Assembly (NCBI GenBank): GCA_022565595.1
Contig: JAIUML010000020.1
Span: 20,829 to 84,828, forward strand
DNA from: Saccharospirillum sp.
GTDB lineage: Bacteria > Pseudomonadota > Gammaproteobacteria > Pseudomonadales > Natronospirillaceae
Direction: 5' to 3'
DNA length: 64,000 bases
Below, one piece after another: positions 35,427 through 44,920 of this stretch. Numbering within the stretch: position 1 is the first letter of the stretch; the number at the start of each line of letters is the position of its first letter. The position numbers and the translations under genes are program-made. The notes below the pieces were generated by a model. That model searched no databases, was not told the origin of the DNA, and was given only the letters and a program-made list of their open reading frames with translations.

Positions 35427-37004
35427 ATGGCAAACCCCAACGCCATTCCCATGGTTCCACAGTCCGCCGAGCAGGACGCCTGGAAACGATGGCTGTTACG
35501 CGGTATCACCGCCATTGTGACTGTATTCCTGTTGTACGTTGCACTGGTCATGTATAGCCAGGCTGAAACACTGTTCGCGGTCATCACCCTGGCATTCGCC
35601 GTGGCCTTCGCATTCATCTTTATCAGCGAAAAAGCTTACGTCTGGCGTTATGTATTTCCGGGTCTGGCCGGCATGATGCTATTCATCATCTTCCCTATTC
35701 TGTACACCCTGGGCATCGGTTTTACCAATTACTCCAACTTGCACCTGATCAGCTACGACCAGGCGCGAGGGTTTTTTCTCAATCAGCGCTATGCCGCCGA
35801 AGGTGGCACGGCTTATGATCTCAGCCTCTATGAAGAAAGCGATGAATACAGGATCGCCCTGCAGAGCGTCGGTGATGGCACTTTCTATATCAGTACCGAA
35901 AGCCTGCCCATGACGCATGAATTGATCGTCGAGGTGACCATGGAAGCCATGGACACACCACCGAGTGACCTCGTACAGGCGCCACGCAACGCCGCCATAC
36001 AGTTGCGTCGGCCGCTCGACCTGGTGGCTGCCGAAATGCCTGATGGCACCATACTGTTCAAGTCGAGGCTAACGCAATTTTCAAGTAGCTATCCGCTATG
36101 GCTCGAGGGCGATGGCGACTCACTGGTCAATCAGCGCGACGGCTCCATCATCACCCCGGATTTTGATCGGGGTTACTTTGCTGACGAAAACGGCAATCGC
36201 TTGAACCCCGGTTTTACCGTAGGTGTGGGCTTCGACAACTTCGTCAAAGTGTTGACCGATGAAGGCATTTCAGGGCCTTTCTTCCGCATTTTCAGCTGGA
36301 CCATGTTCTTTTCCGGTTTTACTGTGGTGACCACCTTTATCATAGGGGTGACTCTGGCCTCCCTGGTACAGTGGGAGCCGGTGCGCGGCCGGGCGGTATA
36401 TCAACTGTTGCTGATATTGCCTTACGCCATTCCAAGCTTCATTTCCATCATGATCTTTCGCGCCATGTTCAACCAGAACTTTGGTGAGATAAATTACATC
36501 CTGACGTCGCTCTTTGGGGTGGCACCGAACTGGAACTCCAACCCGACCTCGACCCGAACCATGTTGCTGATGGTCAATACCTGGCTCGGTTACCCCTATA
36601 TGTTTATTCTCTGCCTGGGCATGTTGCAGTCCATACCCAAGGATCTGTATGAAGCCTCTGGTCTGGAAGGCTCGGGGCCGTTCAACAACTTTTTCCGTAT
36701 CACCTTGCCGCTGATCATTCGGCCACTGTTGCCCTTGTTGATCGCCTCCTTCGCGTTCAACTTCAACAACTTCGTGTTGATTGAATTGTTGACTCGCGGT
36801 GGGCCTATACAGATCGGCTCCAACCCGCCAGCCGGTGAAACCGACCTGTTGGTGAACTACGCCTATCGACTCGCCTTCCGAGGGGACACCCAGGATTTCG
36901 CACTGGCATCGGCTATCTCGACCTTCATCTTCATGTTGGTTGGGGTCATCGCCTTCATTTATTTGAAAGTCGCCAAGGTCCAGGTTGGCCGCAAGCCACA
37001 CTGA
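35427..37004 (+). CDS. malF: Maltose ABC transporter permease
   Basis: A 525-residue inner-membrane permease. Three N-terminal membrane segments are followed by a large periplasmic domain (the MalF P2 loop, residues ~110-275) and the ABC permease core. The ATPase-contact loop is [30 protein letters not shown], close to the EAA consensus. [41 protein letters not shown] matches MalF of enterics. Length near E. coli MalF (514). ATG 35427 has AGAGGC upstream. 11 bp before malG. Confidence 0.94.
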   Translation: MANPNAIPMVPQSAEQDAWKRWLLRGITAIVTVFLLYVALVMYSQAETLFAVITLAFAVAFAFIFISEKAYVWRYVFPGLAGMMLFIIFPILYTLGIGFTNYSNLHLISYDQARGFFLNQRYAAEGGTAYDLSLYEESDEYRIALQSVGDGTFYISTESLPMTHELIVEVTMEAMDTPPSDLVQAPRNAAIQLRRPLDLVAAEMPDGTILFKSRLTQFSSSYPLWLEGDGDSLVNQRDGSIITPDFDRGYFADENGNRLNPGFTVGVGFDNFVKVLTDEGISGPFFRIFSWTMFFSGFTVVTTFIIGVTLASLVQWEPVRGRAVYQLLLILPYAIPSFISIMIFRAMFNQNFGEINYILTSLFGVAPNWNSNPTSTRTMLLMVNTWLGYPYMFILCLGMLQSIPKDLYEASGLEGSGPFNNFFRITLPLIIRPLLPLLIASFAFNFNNFVLIELLTRGGPIQIGSNPPAGETDLLVNYAYRLAFRGDTQDFALASAISTFIFMLVGVIAFIYLKVAKVQVGRKPH

Positions 37005-37015
37005 GGAGTATTCGC

Positions 37016-38236
37016 ATGGTCAAATCAAAAAACTACTTTTTACGAGTCCTCAGTGCCCACGCCATTCTGATTGTCTTTCTGGGTGTGGTCATTTACCCCA
37101 TGGCTTACCTGGTGTCGGTGTCCTTCCGAACCGGCCATACCCTGGTGGACAGCATTATTCCATCCAACCCGACGCTGGAGCATTGGTACCTCGCCTTTGA
37201 GCGGCCTTATGTCGGCGTTAACCCCCGGCGCATTGACATTGGCACGGACACCATCCGCTTCAACAACGCTCTGGGCACAGTCGAAGTGCACCCGGATGGG
37301 CGCTGGACTCTGGTTGCAGCACCGGAAATCGACGAACAGTATTTCCCACTGGAATCTTATCTGAACGTTAATTTCCTGAATCGCGTTGGCCAGTCTGTAG
37401 AGCGAACCGAGCGCATTGATATCGTGCTGGACCTGGCCGAGAACGCCAGACGACATGCAGACTCGCGTTTCGTTTCCCCAGGAGATGAACTGTCCGGGCA
37501 ATTGGTGATACCACCACGACCGGAGGGCGCTACCAGAACCACCATTGAATATGGCCGTGCCTATGTTGCCCGGCCAAACTTCCCGGTGCTCTCCTGGTTG
37601 ATGAACACCATCAAGATTGCGGCCATCAGTGCCATCTTGATACTGCTGTTATCGACCACCAGTGCCTACGCCTTTGGCCGCCTGCCTTTCCGAGGCAAGT
37701 CACCAATGCTGAAATCGCTACTGGTGTTGCAGATGTTCCCCAATACCCTCTTTCTGGTTGCGTTGTACCTCCTGTTCGACAAGTTGGGCAACTTTGTTGG
37801 CTTTTTGTCGCTCAATACCCATTCGGCGTTGATCATCGGCTATCTGGGCGGGCTGGCGTTGAACATCTTCATGATCATCGGCTACTTCGACACCATCGAC
37901 CCCTCGATGGAGGAGTCGGCCGCCATCGATGGCGCCACCCCCTGGCAGACCTTCTACAAGATACTGCTGCCTTTGAGCGTGCCCATTCTCGCCGTGGTGT
38001 TCATTCTGGCCTTTATCGGTCTGGTGAATGAGTACCCCCTGGCATCGGTGATCATCAGCGATCTCGATAAGATGACACTGGCTGTTGGTGCTCAGCAATA
38101 CATCCAGGACCAGAACCAGCTCTGGGGTGACTTCGCTGCGGCGGCGGTACTCTCTGGCGTGCCCATTACCATTGTCTTCCTGATTGCCCAGCGGTTTCTT
38201 GTGGGTGGTTTGACGGCTGGTGGAGTTAAAGGATAA
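37016..38236 (+). CDS. malG: Maltose ABC transporter permease with enlarged periplasmic loop
   Basis: A 406-residue permease. The core matches Mal[21 protein letters not shown] (TM1), [31 protein letters not shown], the EAA loop [44 protein letters not shown] and the C-terminal GLTAGGVKG that reaches into MalK in E. coli MalG. E. coli MalG has 296 residues; the extra ~110 lie in the first periplasmic loop (~residues 45-180, [22 protein letters not shown]...[15 protein letters not shown]). No malK is found in the window. The stop codon lies inside the terminator stem. Confidence 0.92.
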   Translation: MVKSKNYFLRVLSAHAILIVFLGVVIYPMAYLVSVSFRTGHTLVDSIIPSNPTLEHWYLAFERPYVGVNPRRIDIGTDTIRFNNALGTVEVHPDGRWTLVAAPEIDEQYFPLESYLNVNFLNRVGQSVERTERIDIVLDLAENARRHADSRFVSPGDELSGQLVIPPRPEGATRTTIEYGRAYVARPNFPVLSWLMNTIKIAAISAILILLLSTTSAYAFGRLPFRGKSPMLKSLLVLQMFPNTLFLVALYLLFDKLGNFVGFLSLNTHSALIIGYLGGLALNIFMIIGYFDTIDPSMEESAAIDGATPWQTFYKILLPLSVPILAVVFILAFIGLVNEYPLASVIISDLDKMTLAVGAQQYIQDQNQLWGDFAAAAVLSGVPITIVFLIAQRFLVGGLTAGGVKG

Positions 38237-38260
38237 AAACGCCTTGCGGCGTTTTTATCC
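38231..38260 (+). terminator. Terminator at the end of malG
   Basis: A perfect 13-bp stem GGATAAAAACGCC/GGCGTTTTTATCC with a four-base loop. The malG stop codon (38234-38236) is within the left arm. A/T-rich on both sides of the stem, so it may work in both directions. Confidence 0.8.
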
Positions 38261-38277
38261 TTTGCTGTGTGAATACT

Positions 38278-38386
38278 GGAGTGTCGATATCATCATCGAC
38301 ACTGTGGCCCTTTGGGCCGCCGGTTTAGTGTCCTCTTAATTGCCAGTCGGCTACGCCGACCACGTCGATGATGATATCGACGCTCC
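38278..38386. repeat. Large inverted repeat downstream of malG
   Basis: 23-bp arms at 38278-38300 and 38364-38386 differ at one position (core GTCGATATCATCATCGAC and its exact complement). The 63-bp interior has two smaller hairpins, GGCCC/GGGCC and GTCGGC/GCCGAC. It follows the malG terminator and precedes the FAH-family gene. It lacks the motifs of copies A to E, so I treat it as a separate element. Confidence 0.7.
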
Positions 38387-38455
38387 ATTGTTAATCTTTG
38401 GCTTTCTCCCTATTCCCCGTTACAGTAAGTGTTAAACCATTCGTAGGGGAGTTGT

Positions 38456-39121
38456 ATGTACCAGCATCAATGGGTATCCGGTGAATCCATTTTATTGCCA
38501 ACCGGCAAGGCCGTCTGTGTCGGTCGCAATTACGCCGCCCACGCCGCGGAACTGAATAACCCGGTACCGGAACAGCCACTGCTGTTCATCAAGCCAGCCA
38601 GTGCCTTTGTGAATCTGGATGAACAACTGGTATTGCCGCGCCCCAATCTGCATTTCGAGACCGAACTGGCACTGCTGATCGGCGCTCAGTTGTCGGCAGA
38701 CCATGCGCATGACCCCATCAAGGCAATTACCGCCGTGACTCTGGGCCTGGATTTGACCGACCGCACCCTGCAGGACGAACTCAAGGCCAAGGGGCAACCC
38801 TGGGAGCGCGCCAAGGCGTTTGATGGCGCTCTGCCGCTGGGTACCTGGTTGCCCATCAATCAGATGCCGGAAAATCCGAACGACTGGTCGTTTACTCTGG
38901 AACTGAACGGCGAGCGCCGCCAGCATGGCGAGTTGTCCCAGCTGTTGTTTCCACTCGAAGCCCTGCTTCTGGAAATTGTTCAAAACTTCCGACTGGAACC
39001 TGGCGATGTCGTGCTTACAGGCACACCCGCAGGTGTCGGGCAATTAAAGCCCGGAGACAGCCTGGAGCTGAGCATTGAACAGACAGAATGGCGGCATAAA
39101 ACCGTAGTGGCGTCAGACTGA
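38456..39121 (+). CDS. Fumarylacetoacetate hydrolase family protein
   Basis: A 221-residue member of the FAH superfamily (YcgM-like branch). KAVCVGRNYAAHAAELNN and PLLFIKPASAFVNLDEQLVLP are the N-terminal signature. The metal ligands are in HFETELALLIG, where FAH proteins have two acidic residues, and in TLGLDLTDRTLQDELKAKGQPWERAKAFDGALPLG. VVLTGTPAGVGQLKPGDSLEL is the C-terminal conserved block. Enzymes of this group are acylpyruvate hydrolases, oxaloacetate decarboxylases or isomerases; which one is not readable here. Monocistronic. Confidence 0.88.
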   Translation: MYQHQWVSGESILLPTGKAVCVGRNYAAHAAELNNPVPEQPLLFIKPASAFVNLDEQLVLPRPNLHFETELALLIGAQLSADHAHDPIKAITAVTLGLDLTDRTLQDELKAKGQPWERAKAFDGALPLGTWLPINQMPENPNDWSFTLELNGERRQHGELSQLLFPLEALLLEIVQNFRLEPGDVVLTGTPAGVGQLKPGDSLELSIEQTEWRHKTVVASD

Positions 39122-39129
39122 CGCCACTA
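39105..39129. terminator. Perfect hairpin at the convergent gene ends
   Basis: An 11-bp perfect stem TAGTGGCGTCA/TGACGCCACTA with a three-base loop includes the FAH gene stop codon. On the minus strand it is followed by CGGTTTTA, so it can terminate the convergent solute-binding-protein gene and perhaps both. Confidence 0.65.
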
Positions 39130-39140
39130 GTGCATTGATA

Positions 39141-39875
39141 TTATTGTAAGCCGTTGCGCAGGACGTTCTGATAACTTTGTTCCAGTCGCTGCAGAATGTG
39201 AGCAGGTGTTCCCGGATTCATGGCGAGATACATATCCACCGTGCGCACCACCAGAGCCGGTTCGATGTCCGGAAAGCCTGCCTCGTCTGCCAGTGCCTGG
39301 GCATTCACGTCCGAAGCGATCCAGACGTCAATCTGGTTCCGTGCCAGACGTTGAGGGTTCAAGCTATCATTGGTCAGGGTGGAAACCTGAATGCCCTGAG
39401 CCTGAAGAAAGAGTGTGGTGGCTGAGTTGTCGTAGCCGCCAACTCTAAGATTGCGTAAATCATCAATGCTTTTGACTTCAACGTTGCTACCAGCGTAACG
39501 AAAGATGATCCAATTGTAGTCCGCAATGGGCCCTATCCAGTGAAAGAGGTTCTCACGTTGCTCGGTGCGAGCGGTAGAGAAGACGCCATGGTAGGGGCGT
39601 TCGAGCGCACGGCCATAGCTGACTCGCCAGGCGCGCAGCCGCATACGGTATTCCATACCGGCATCGGCCATAATGGCTTTTACCATCTCGGTTGAGGTGC
39701 CACCTATATCATCGCGCCAGTGTTCGAAGTCGCGATTGTTCAGGCTGTAGTTGTAATTGCCGTAGTTTTCGGTGTATAGCAAAATTCTTTCTGAATTATC
39801 AGCATTATGCTCGTCGGCAGAACTGACTGCGGACAAGAGCAAAAAACAACACAAAGGAATCAACCAGAATTTCAT
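39141..39875 (-). CDS. Orphan family-3 solute-binding-like periplasmic protein
   Basis: A 244-residue exported protein (signal MKFWLIPLCCFLLLSAVSSA) with the SBP_bac_3 fold: GTSTEMVKAIMADAGMEYRMRLRAWRVSYGRALERPYHGVFSTARTEQRENLFHWIGPIAD, then VGGYDNSATTLFLQAQGIQVSTL and NQIDVWIASDVNAQALADEAG. It has no adjacent permease or ATPase of its own; the Aap operon ends 276 bp away but encodes its own binding protein. This subfamily is common as single genes in marine gammaproteobacteria, with unknown ligand. Confidence 0.8.
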   Translation of the reverse strand: MKFWLIPLCCFLLLSAVSSADEHNADNSERILLYTENYGNYNYSLNNRDFEHWRDDIGGTSTEMVKAIMADAGMEYRMRLRAWRVSYGRALERPYHGVFSTARTEQRENLFHWIGPIADYNWIIFRYAGSNVEVKSIDDLRNLRVGGYDNSATTLFLQAQGIQVSTLTNDSLNPQRLARNQIDVWIASDVNAQALADEAGFPDIEPALVVRTVDMYLAMNPGTPAHILQRLEQSYQNVLRNGLQ

Positions 39876-40113
39876 CTACCAATCTCTCTATAGGTTTGAT
39901 ATCGATATCATTAGCTCGCCTGCCCACGGACAGCAAAATGGATTCGAGCGGTAAGAGTGTTTGCGAAATCCCTGGTATCGAGTGTTGTCTTTCCATGGCT
40001 GGGGTCTCACCTTCGGGCAAGGTCTGGAACACAGCGCTAGTAGTAAAAATTGGCCAATAAAAACCCTTCAAGAGTTAACTTGAAAATACGAATTGGCTGG
40101 TTTTATGGATTAG

Positions 40114-40143
40114 CTCCCGGTTTCGTCGAACCGAAACCGGGAG
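40114..40143 (-). terminator. Hairpin at the end of the aap operon
   Basis: A perfect 12-bp stem CTCCCGGTTTCG/CGAAACCGGGAG with a six-base loop, 8 bp beyond the aapP stop. No long T-run, so efficiency is uncertain. Confidence 0.65.
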
Positions 40144-40150
40144 TTATCGA

Positions 40151-40915
40151 TCAATGCCCCAGGATCTGGCTCAGGAAGAGTTTGGTCCGATCGTTCTGCG
40201 GGTTGTTAAAGAACTCATTCGGCTCATTCTGTTCAATGATCTGACCGGCATCCATGAAGATCACCCGGTCGGCGACCTTTTTGGCAAAACCCATTTCGTG
40301 GGTTACGCACAGCATGGTCATGCCCTCGCTGGCGAGTTCGACCATTACATCCAGTACTTCCTTGATCATTTCCGGGTCGAGTGCCGAGGTTGGTTCGTCG
40401 AACAACATGATCTTGGGGTTCATGCACAGCGACCGCGCAATGGCAACGCGCTGTTGTTGACCACCGGAAAGCTGGCCGGGGTATTTTAATGCCTGCTCGG
40501 CGATCTTGACCCGCTCCAGATACTTCATGGCAGTCGCTTCGGCTTCTTTTTTAGGTTGCTTCAATACGAACATCGGTGCCAGCGTCAAGTTTTCCAGCAC
40601 AGTCAGGTGCGGAAAGAGATTGAAGTGCTGAAACACCATGCAGACATCCTTGCGCACCTCTTCAATGTTTTTGACGTTGTCACCCAGCTCAATGCCGTTG
40701 ACGATGATGTTGCCTTCCTGATGTTCTTCGAGGCGGTTGAGGCAACGAATCATCGTGGACTTGCCGGAACCCGATGGGCCGCAGATGACGATCCGCTCAC
40801 CCTGCTTGACGTCCAGGTTGATGTCACGCAGTACATGAAAATCGCCGTACCACTTGTTCATGTTGGTGACCTGAATCACTGATTCGCGGTCTGCCAGTCG
40901 ATTTTGCTCAGTCAT
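40151..40915 (-). CDS. aapP: Amino-acid ABC transporter ATP-binding protein
   Basis: A 254-residue ABC ATPase of the GlnQ/AapP type: Walker [22 protein letters not shown]-loop [18 protein letters not shown], signature [15 protein letters not shown], Walker [17 protein letters not shown] (as [12 protein letters not shown]), H-loop [26 protein letters not shown]-terminal [24 protein letters not shown] is typical. Last gene of aapJQMP, 8 bp after aapM. Energises uptake of L-amino acids across the inner membrane. Confidence 0.95.
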   Translation of the reverse strand: MTEQNRLADRESVIQVTNMNKWYGDFHVLRDINLDVKQGERIVICGPSGSGKSTMIRCLNRLEEHQEGNIIVNGIELGDNVKNIEEVRKDVCMVFQHFNLFPHLTVLENLTLAPMFVLKQPKKEAEATAMKYLERVKIAEQALKYPGQLSGGQQQRVAIARSLCMNPKIMLFDEPTSALDPEMIKEVLDVMVELASEGMTMLCVTHEMGFAKKVADRVIFMDAGQIIEQNEPNEFFNNPQNDRTKLFLSQILGH

Positions 40916-40923
40916 ACAGGCTC

Positions 40924-42015
40924 CTAATGTGAGGTAGCTTTCTTCAATGAGCGGTCCAGGTAGAGGCTGTAACGCGACATGAAGAAACAGAAACAGAAGT
41001 AAATCAGGGCAATGAATACATAGCCTTCAATGTAGTGCGGGCGCCACTCTGGGTTGTTGACCGCTGCGCGAGTCGCAGCCAGCAGGTCGAACAGACCGAT
41101 GATCACAACCAATGAGGTGTCCTTGAACAAGGAGATGAAGGTACTCATGGTTGGTGGAATCACCAGACGCAAGGCCTGCGGCAGGATGATCTTGCCCATT
41201 TTCTGCCAGTAGGTGAGGCCGAGTGAGTCTGCCGCTTCGTATTGACCACTGGGAATGGCCTGCATGCCGCCACGAAATACCTCTGCCAGATAAGCCGCCT
41301 GGAAGACAATGATGCCGACCTGTGCGCGTAGCAGCACGTCGACGCTGACCCCTGTGGGCAGGAACAACGGGAACATCACCGAGGCCATGAACAGCACCGA
41401 GATCAAGGGGACGCCACGGAAGACTTCGATGAAGACGACGCAGATGACCTTGACCAGCGGCATTTCTGAACGACGACCCAATGCCAGAATCAAGGCCAGA
41501 GGGGCAGCAAAGGCGATGCCGACTACGGCCAGAACCAGAGTCAACGTCAGACCACCCCAAAGACCGGTACGTACCGGAGTCAGGCCAAAAACGCCGCCAG
41601 CCAGGATGTAGTAAACGGCGATAAAACCGATGATCCAGACAACCGGTAACCACTTGGTCCAGAAAGTACGATTCATGGTCAACAACATGCCACCGGTCAG
41701 CATCATGATGGCCACGAAAGGCCGCCAATATTCTGCGGGTGGGAAGGTGCCGAACATCAGGAAGCGCCAGTTGGCGTGGACATAGCCCCAACAGGCCCCT
41801 GTGATTTCCGCACAAGCGTCTTTGCCCGGGATAAAGCTGGCGTTCACAATGGCCCAGGAAATCAGGCCACCCACCACGTTCCAGATAATATAGATACACA
41901 CCAGACTGATGAGGGTATTCAGCGGTGTTGAAAACAGGTTGTCCCGCATCCAGCGCCAGGAGCGTTTGGTAACGGAACTTTGTACCGGCATGAGTCGTTC
42001 GCTGATCGTCGTCAT
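40924..42015 (-). CDS. aapM: General L-amino acid ABC transporter permease AapM
   Basis: A 363-residue polar-amino-acid permease with eight or so membrane segments. The N-terminal region ([54 protein letters not shown]) and [56 protein letters not shown] match AapM. The ATPase-contact loop is [29 protein letters not shown]. Starts 1 bp after the aapQ stop, so tightly coupled. Confidence 0.93.
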   Translation of the reverse strand: MTTISERLMPVQSSVTKRSWRWMRDNLFSTPLNTLISLVCIYIIWNVVGGLISWAIVNASFIPGKDACAEITGACWGYVHANWRFLMFGTFPPAEYWRPFVAIMMLTGGMLLTMNRTFWTKWLPVVWIIGFIAVYYILAGGVFGLTPVRTGLWGGLTLTLVLAVVGIAFAAPLALILALGRRSEMPLVKVICVVFIEVFRGVPLISVLFMASVMFPLFLPTGVSVDVLLRAQVGIIVFQAAYLAEVFRGGMQAIPSGQYEAADSLGLTYWQKMGKIILPQALRLVIPPTMSTFISLFKDTSLVVIIGLFDLLAATRAAVNNPEWRPHYIEGYVFIALIYFCFCFFMSRYSLYLDRSLKKATSH

Positions 42016-42016
42016 C

Positions 42017-43207
42017 TTACCGCTCCACCAGCGCCATGCGCTTGTTGTACCAGTTCATGAAATAGGAAATGCTCAAACTGATGCTCAGATAAACAGTCAT
42101 GAAAATCGCCACGGCCTCAACCGCCTGACCGGTCTGGTTCATGGTGGTATTGGAAATGGATACCAGATCCGGATAGCCAATGGCCACAGCCAACGAGCTG
42201 TTTTTGGTCAGGTTCAGATACTGGTTGGTCATGGGTGGAATAATGACACGCAATGCCTGTGGCAGAATGATCAGGCGCATGACCCAGCTGTATCTCAGCC
42301 CCAGTGAGGTCGCCGCTTCCGTTTGCCCTCTGGAAACCGAGAGAATACCGCTGCGAACCACTTCAGCTATGTAGGTGGTGGTGTAGAGTGTCAGGCCGAG
42401 CAGCAATGCTGTGAATTCTGGTGTCATGCGTATGCCGCCGCGCATGTTGAAGCCCTGCAAGGAAGGCGCATTCATGGCAGTGGGCGCACCGAACAATAAC
42501 CAGACGAGAAAGGGCACCGCAAAAATGACAGCAATACCGACGCTCAAGTGAGGGAAGATCTGGCCGGTCGCTTCAAGACGTTTCAGGCTCCACTTGCGCA
42601 GCAGAAAGGCACCGATGATGCCGACAATGAACCCAATGCCAACCCAGCTCCAGGCAGGGTGATCGGCCATAACGGGCAGATAAAGCCCTCGGTTGGATAG
42701 AAAAACATTCGGTAGAGGACTGAGTGCATCTCTGACTCCAGGTAGCCCGCGGTTGATGACGGCGTACCAGAAGATCAGTTGCAACAGTATGGGAATGTTT
42801 CTGAATGTTTCGATGTAGCCAAGACCAATGAAGCGCAGAAGCCAGTTCTTGGATACTGTCATGATACCGATGAAGGTCCCGAGAATGGTCGCCAGAATAA
42901 CGCCAGTGGCTGAGACTTTTAAGGTGTTGGTAATGCCCACCAACAGGGCTCTACCGTAGTTGGATTCTGGCGTGTAGTGAATCAGCGATTCACTGATGCC
43001 AAAAGCAGCCTCACGCTCCAGAAAACCAAAGCCGGTCGCAATGTTCTGACGTTCGAGGTTGGCCATGGTGTTGCTGACCAGATACCAGCCAAGCAGAAAC
43101 ACACCGCCGAATACCAGAACCTGATACATGATCGAACGGAAGGTCTTGTCGTACAGTAGCTTGATGACTGGGTGAACGTCGCTTTTATTTGAGTGTTTAG
43201 GGCTCAT
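42017..43207 (-). CDS. aapQ: General L-amino acid ABC transporter permease AapQ
   Basis: A 396-residue permease. The Aap-type N-terminus (FGGVFLLGWYLVSNTMANLERQNIATGFGFLEREAAFGISESLIHYTPESNYGRALLVGITNTLKVS) is characteristic of AapQ/YhdX. The EAA loop is [53 protein letters not shown]. Separated from aapJ by a 102-bp spacer that contains a stable stem-loop. Confidence 0.93.
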   Translation of the reverse strand: MSPKHSNKSDVHPVIKLLYDKTFRSIMYQVLVFGGVFLLGWYLVSNTMANLERQNIATGFGFLEREAAFGISESLIHYTPESNYGRALLVGITNTLKVSATGVILATILGTFIGIMTVSKNWLLRFIGLGYIETFRNIPILLQLIFWYAVINRGLPGVRDALSPLPNVFLSNRGLYLPVMADHPAWSWVGIGFIVGIIGAFLLRKWSLKRLEATGQIFPHLSVGIAVIFAVPFLVWLLFGAPTAMNAPSLQGFNMRGGIRMTPEFTALLLGLTLYTTTYIAEVVRSGILSVSRGQTEAATSLGLRYSWVMRLIILPQALRVIIPPMTNQYLNLTKNSSLAVAIGYPDLVSISNTTMNQTGQAVEAVAIFMTVYLSISLSISYFMNWYNKRMALVER

Positions 43208-43260
43208 GACCCGACGTCTCCAAAGGGATTACGAAAGGAAAACAGCGTTGAATGAGGCAA

Positions 43261-43282
43261 AGGCCCTGCAAAAGCAGGGCCT
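43261..43282 (-). terminator. Intercistronic stem-loop between aapJ and aapQ
   Basis: A perfect 9-bp stem AGGCCCTGC/GCAGGGCCT with a four-base loop, followed on the minus strand by TTTGCC. Probably an mRNA-stabilising or partial-termination hairpin that favours aapJ expression. Confidence 0.7.
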
Positions 43283-43309
43283 GTATCAACACAAGATCAA
43301 GAAGGTTGC

Positions 43310-44332
43310 TTAGCGAACCGGGTAGGCGTACATCAGGCCGCCTTCAGTCCACAGAGCGTTCAGGCCACGATCCAGACCCAACAGGTCGGTAACGTTGGTC
43401 TGGTAGGACTCACCGTAGTTGCCTACTTGCTTGATGATGTTGTATGCCCAGTCTTCGCTCACACCCAGAGCTTCACCCATGCCTGGGGTAACACCCAACA
43501 GACGGCGAATACCAGGGTTGGTGCTGGTGTCACGCATTTCGTCAACGTTCTCGGAAGTAATGCCATACTCTTCTGCTTCGATCATTGCAGTCAGAGTCCA
43601 GCGAACCACGTCCATCCACTGGTCGTCGCCATGACGAACAGCTGGGCCCAGAGGTTCTTTGGAGATGACTTCAGGCAGGATCAGATAGTCGGCTGGGTTT
43701 TCGGCATCGACGTTGCGAGCAGAAGCCAGGCCAGACATATCTGTGGTGTAAACGTCGCAACGGCCAGAGAAGAAGGCCGCCGTGGCTTCGGCGGTGTTCT
43801 CGATAACCACAGGCTCGAAGCTCATGCCCTGGGCGCGGAAGTAGTCGGCCAGGTTGAGTTCAGTGGTTGTACCGGGTTCAACACAGATAGCCGCGCCATC
43901 CAATTGAGTAGCGCTGTTTACGCCCAGGTCAGCACGGACCATAAAGCCCTGACCGTCGTAGTAGTTAACGCCTGCGAAGTTCAAACCCAGAGCGGTATCA
44001 CGGGTCAGAGTCCAGGTGGTGTTACGAGACAGAACGTCTACTTCACCAGACTGCAGAGCGGTGAAACGCTGAGCGGCGGTCAGAGGCGTGTAACGAACGG
44101 CATCGGCATCGCCGAAAACGGCCGCAGCGATACCGCGGCACAGGTCAACGTCCAGACCTTGCCATACACCGTCGATGGGCGCGGAGAAGCCAGGCAGAGA
44201 GGTGTTAACGCCGCACTGGATATAGCCCTGGGATTTAATGGCATCGAAGGTAGCGCCGGCTTGTACGCCAGACGCCAGCATGGTTACAGACAGAGCTGCA
44301 ATGGCCGTGGTACTGGTCAGTTTTTTTAGCAT
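43310..44332 (-). CDS. aapJ: General L-amino acid-binding periplasmic protein
   Basis: A 340-residue solute-binding protein. Signal MLKKLTSTTAIAALSVTMLASGVQA, then the AapJ/YhdW-type mature sequence GATFDAIKSQGYIQCGVNTSLPGFSAPIDGVWQGLDVDLCRGIAAAVFGDADAVRYTPLTAAQRFTALQSGEVDVLSRNTTWTL. The start is ATG 44332, which has GGAGAG six bases upstream; in-frame ATGs at 44344 and 44413 would spoil the signal. First gene of aapJQMP, with a ~260-nt leader from the predicted sigma-54 promoter. Confidence 0.94.
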   Translation of the reverse strand: MLKKLTSTTAIAALSVTMLASGVQAGATFDAIKSQGYIQCGVNTSLPGFSAPIDGVWQGLDVDLCRGIAAAVFGDADAVRYTPLTAAQRFTALQSGEVDVLSRNTTWTLTRDTALGLNFAGVNYYDGQGFMVRADLGVNSATQLDGAAICVEPGTTTELNLADYFRAQGMSFEPVVIENTAEATAAFFSGRCDVYTTDMSGLASARNVDAENPADYLILPEVISKEPLGPAVRHGDDQWMDVVRWTLTAMIEAEEYGITSENVDEMRDTSTNPGIRRLLGVTPGMGEALGVSEDWAYNIIKQVGNYGESYQTNVTDLLGLDRGLNALWTEGGLMYAYPVR

Positions 44333-44601
44333 CTTACTCTCCATTATCGTTTCTTTTATTCGCCACAGGAGTCGAGTATCGCCCATGACGTGAGGTTCCC
44401 CTGGCGTCGACAAAATACGGCATCGACAGACCGGAGGTTTTGCCGCCTGGCCGAAACAAGGCAGCGAAAATGGTTACGCTTATAAGGAAACAGGGCCCAA
44501 ATGGGTGTTCCTGATGGCGTGTTGCATGAATTGGTAGCGAGCATCGCTTATGGCATCGAGGGTTCAGACCCCATTTTTTATTGATTGCCGAGGAATACAT
44601 A

Positions 44602-44616
44602 GCAAGGTTGGGGCCA
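44602..44616 (-). promoter_or_regulatory. Predicted sigma-54 (-24/-12) promoter of aapJQMP
   Basis: On the minus strand the sequence is TGGCCC-CAACC-TTGC, matching the TGGCAC-N5-TTGC consensus with correct spacing and one mismatch. Transcription would begin near 44590 and run towards aapJ. The adjacent gene upstream encodes a sigma-54-dependent activator, which supports the call. Confidence 0.75.
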
Positions 44617-44696
44617 CTTTGTGTCGCTACACTTTAACTTGTTGATATATATAGGGTTTATGGAGTTCAGGGGTTGGCAGCACAGGTTCTGTTGAC

Positions 44697-44712
44697 TATA
44701 ACCATTGGAATA
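44697..44712. promoter_or_regulatory. Candidate activator-binding repeat 1
   Basis: TATAACCATTGGAATA, the copy nearest the sigma-54 promoter (about 80 bp upstream of the -24 element). It shares 14 of 16 positions with each of copies 2 and 3. Confidence 0.6.
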
Positions 44713-44874
44713 GGAAGGGAAGCTTGTTGCATCTGCTCTGATGCACTCCTGGTGTGCCGACGGCCGGTTTTACCCGAAGAAATGGCGCCAAAGTGTGGCA
44801 CTTTTGGCTGAGTAGCCGAGAGAGGCTGAATATTCTGGGGGCATAAATAAGCTTGAGCTGGTTCACATCAGGCC

Positions 44875-44908
44875 TATAACTTTTGGAATAATTATAACTA
44901 TTGGAATA
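44875..44908. promoter_or_regulatory. Candidate activator-binding repeats 2 and 3 (tandem)
   Basis: TATAACTTTTGGAATA at 44875-44890 and TATAACTATTGGAATA at 44893-44908, 18 bp start to start (under two helical turns). They lie between the response-regulator stop and the promoter, a typical upstream-activator position. Confidence 0.6.
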
Positions 44909-44920
44909 GCGGGGTTCCCC

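Larger units (their letters stand above)
44333..44920. other. 588-bp regulatory region upstream of aapJ
   Basis: No convincing gene. It holds the predicted sigma-54 promoter (44602-44616) and three 16-bp direct repeats (44697, 44875, 44893), listed separately. The part closest to aapJ (44333-44590) would be a long 5' leader. Confidence 0.6.

Noticed and set aside
39805..40071. 88-residue minus-strand frame over the start of the orphan binding protein
   Set aside because: It overlaps a well-supported gene in another frame, and its translation has no recognisable domain.
44334..44600. 88-residue minus-strand frame in the aapJ leader
   Set aside because: No ribosome site or homology-like pattern; it overlaps the predicted promoter and leader.
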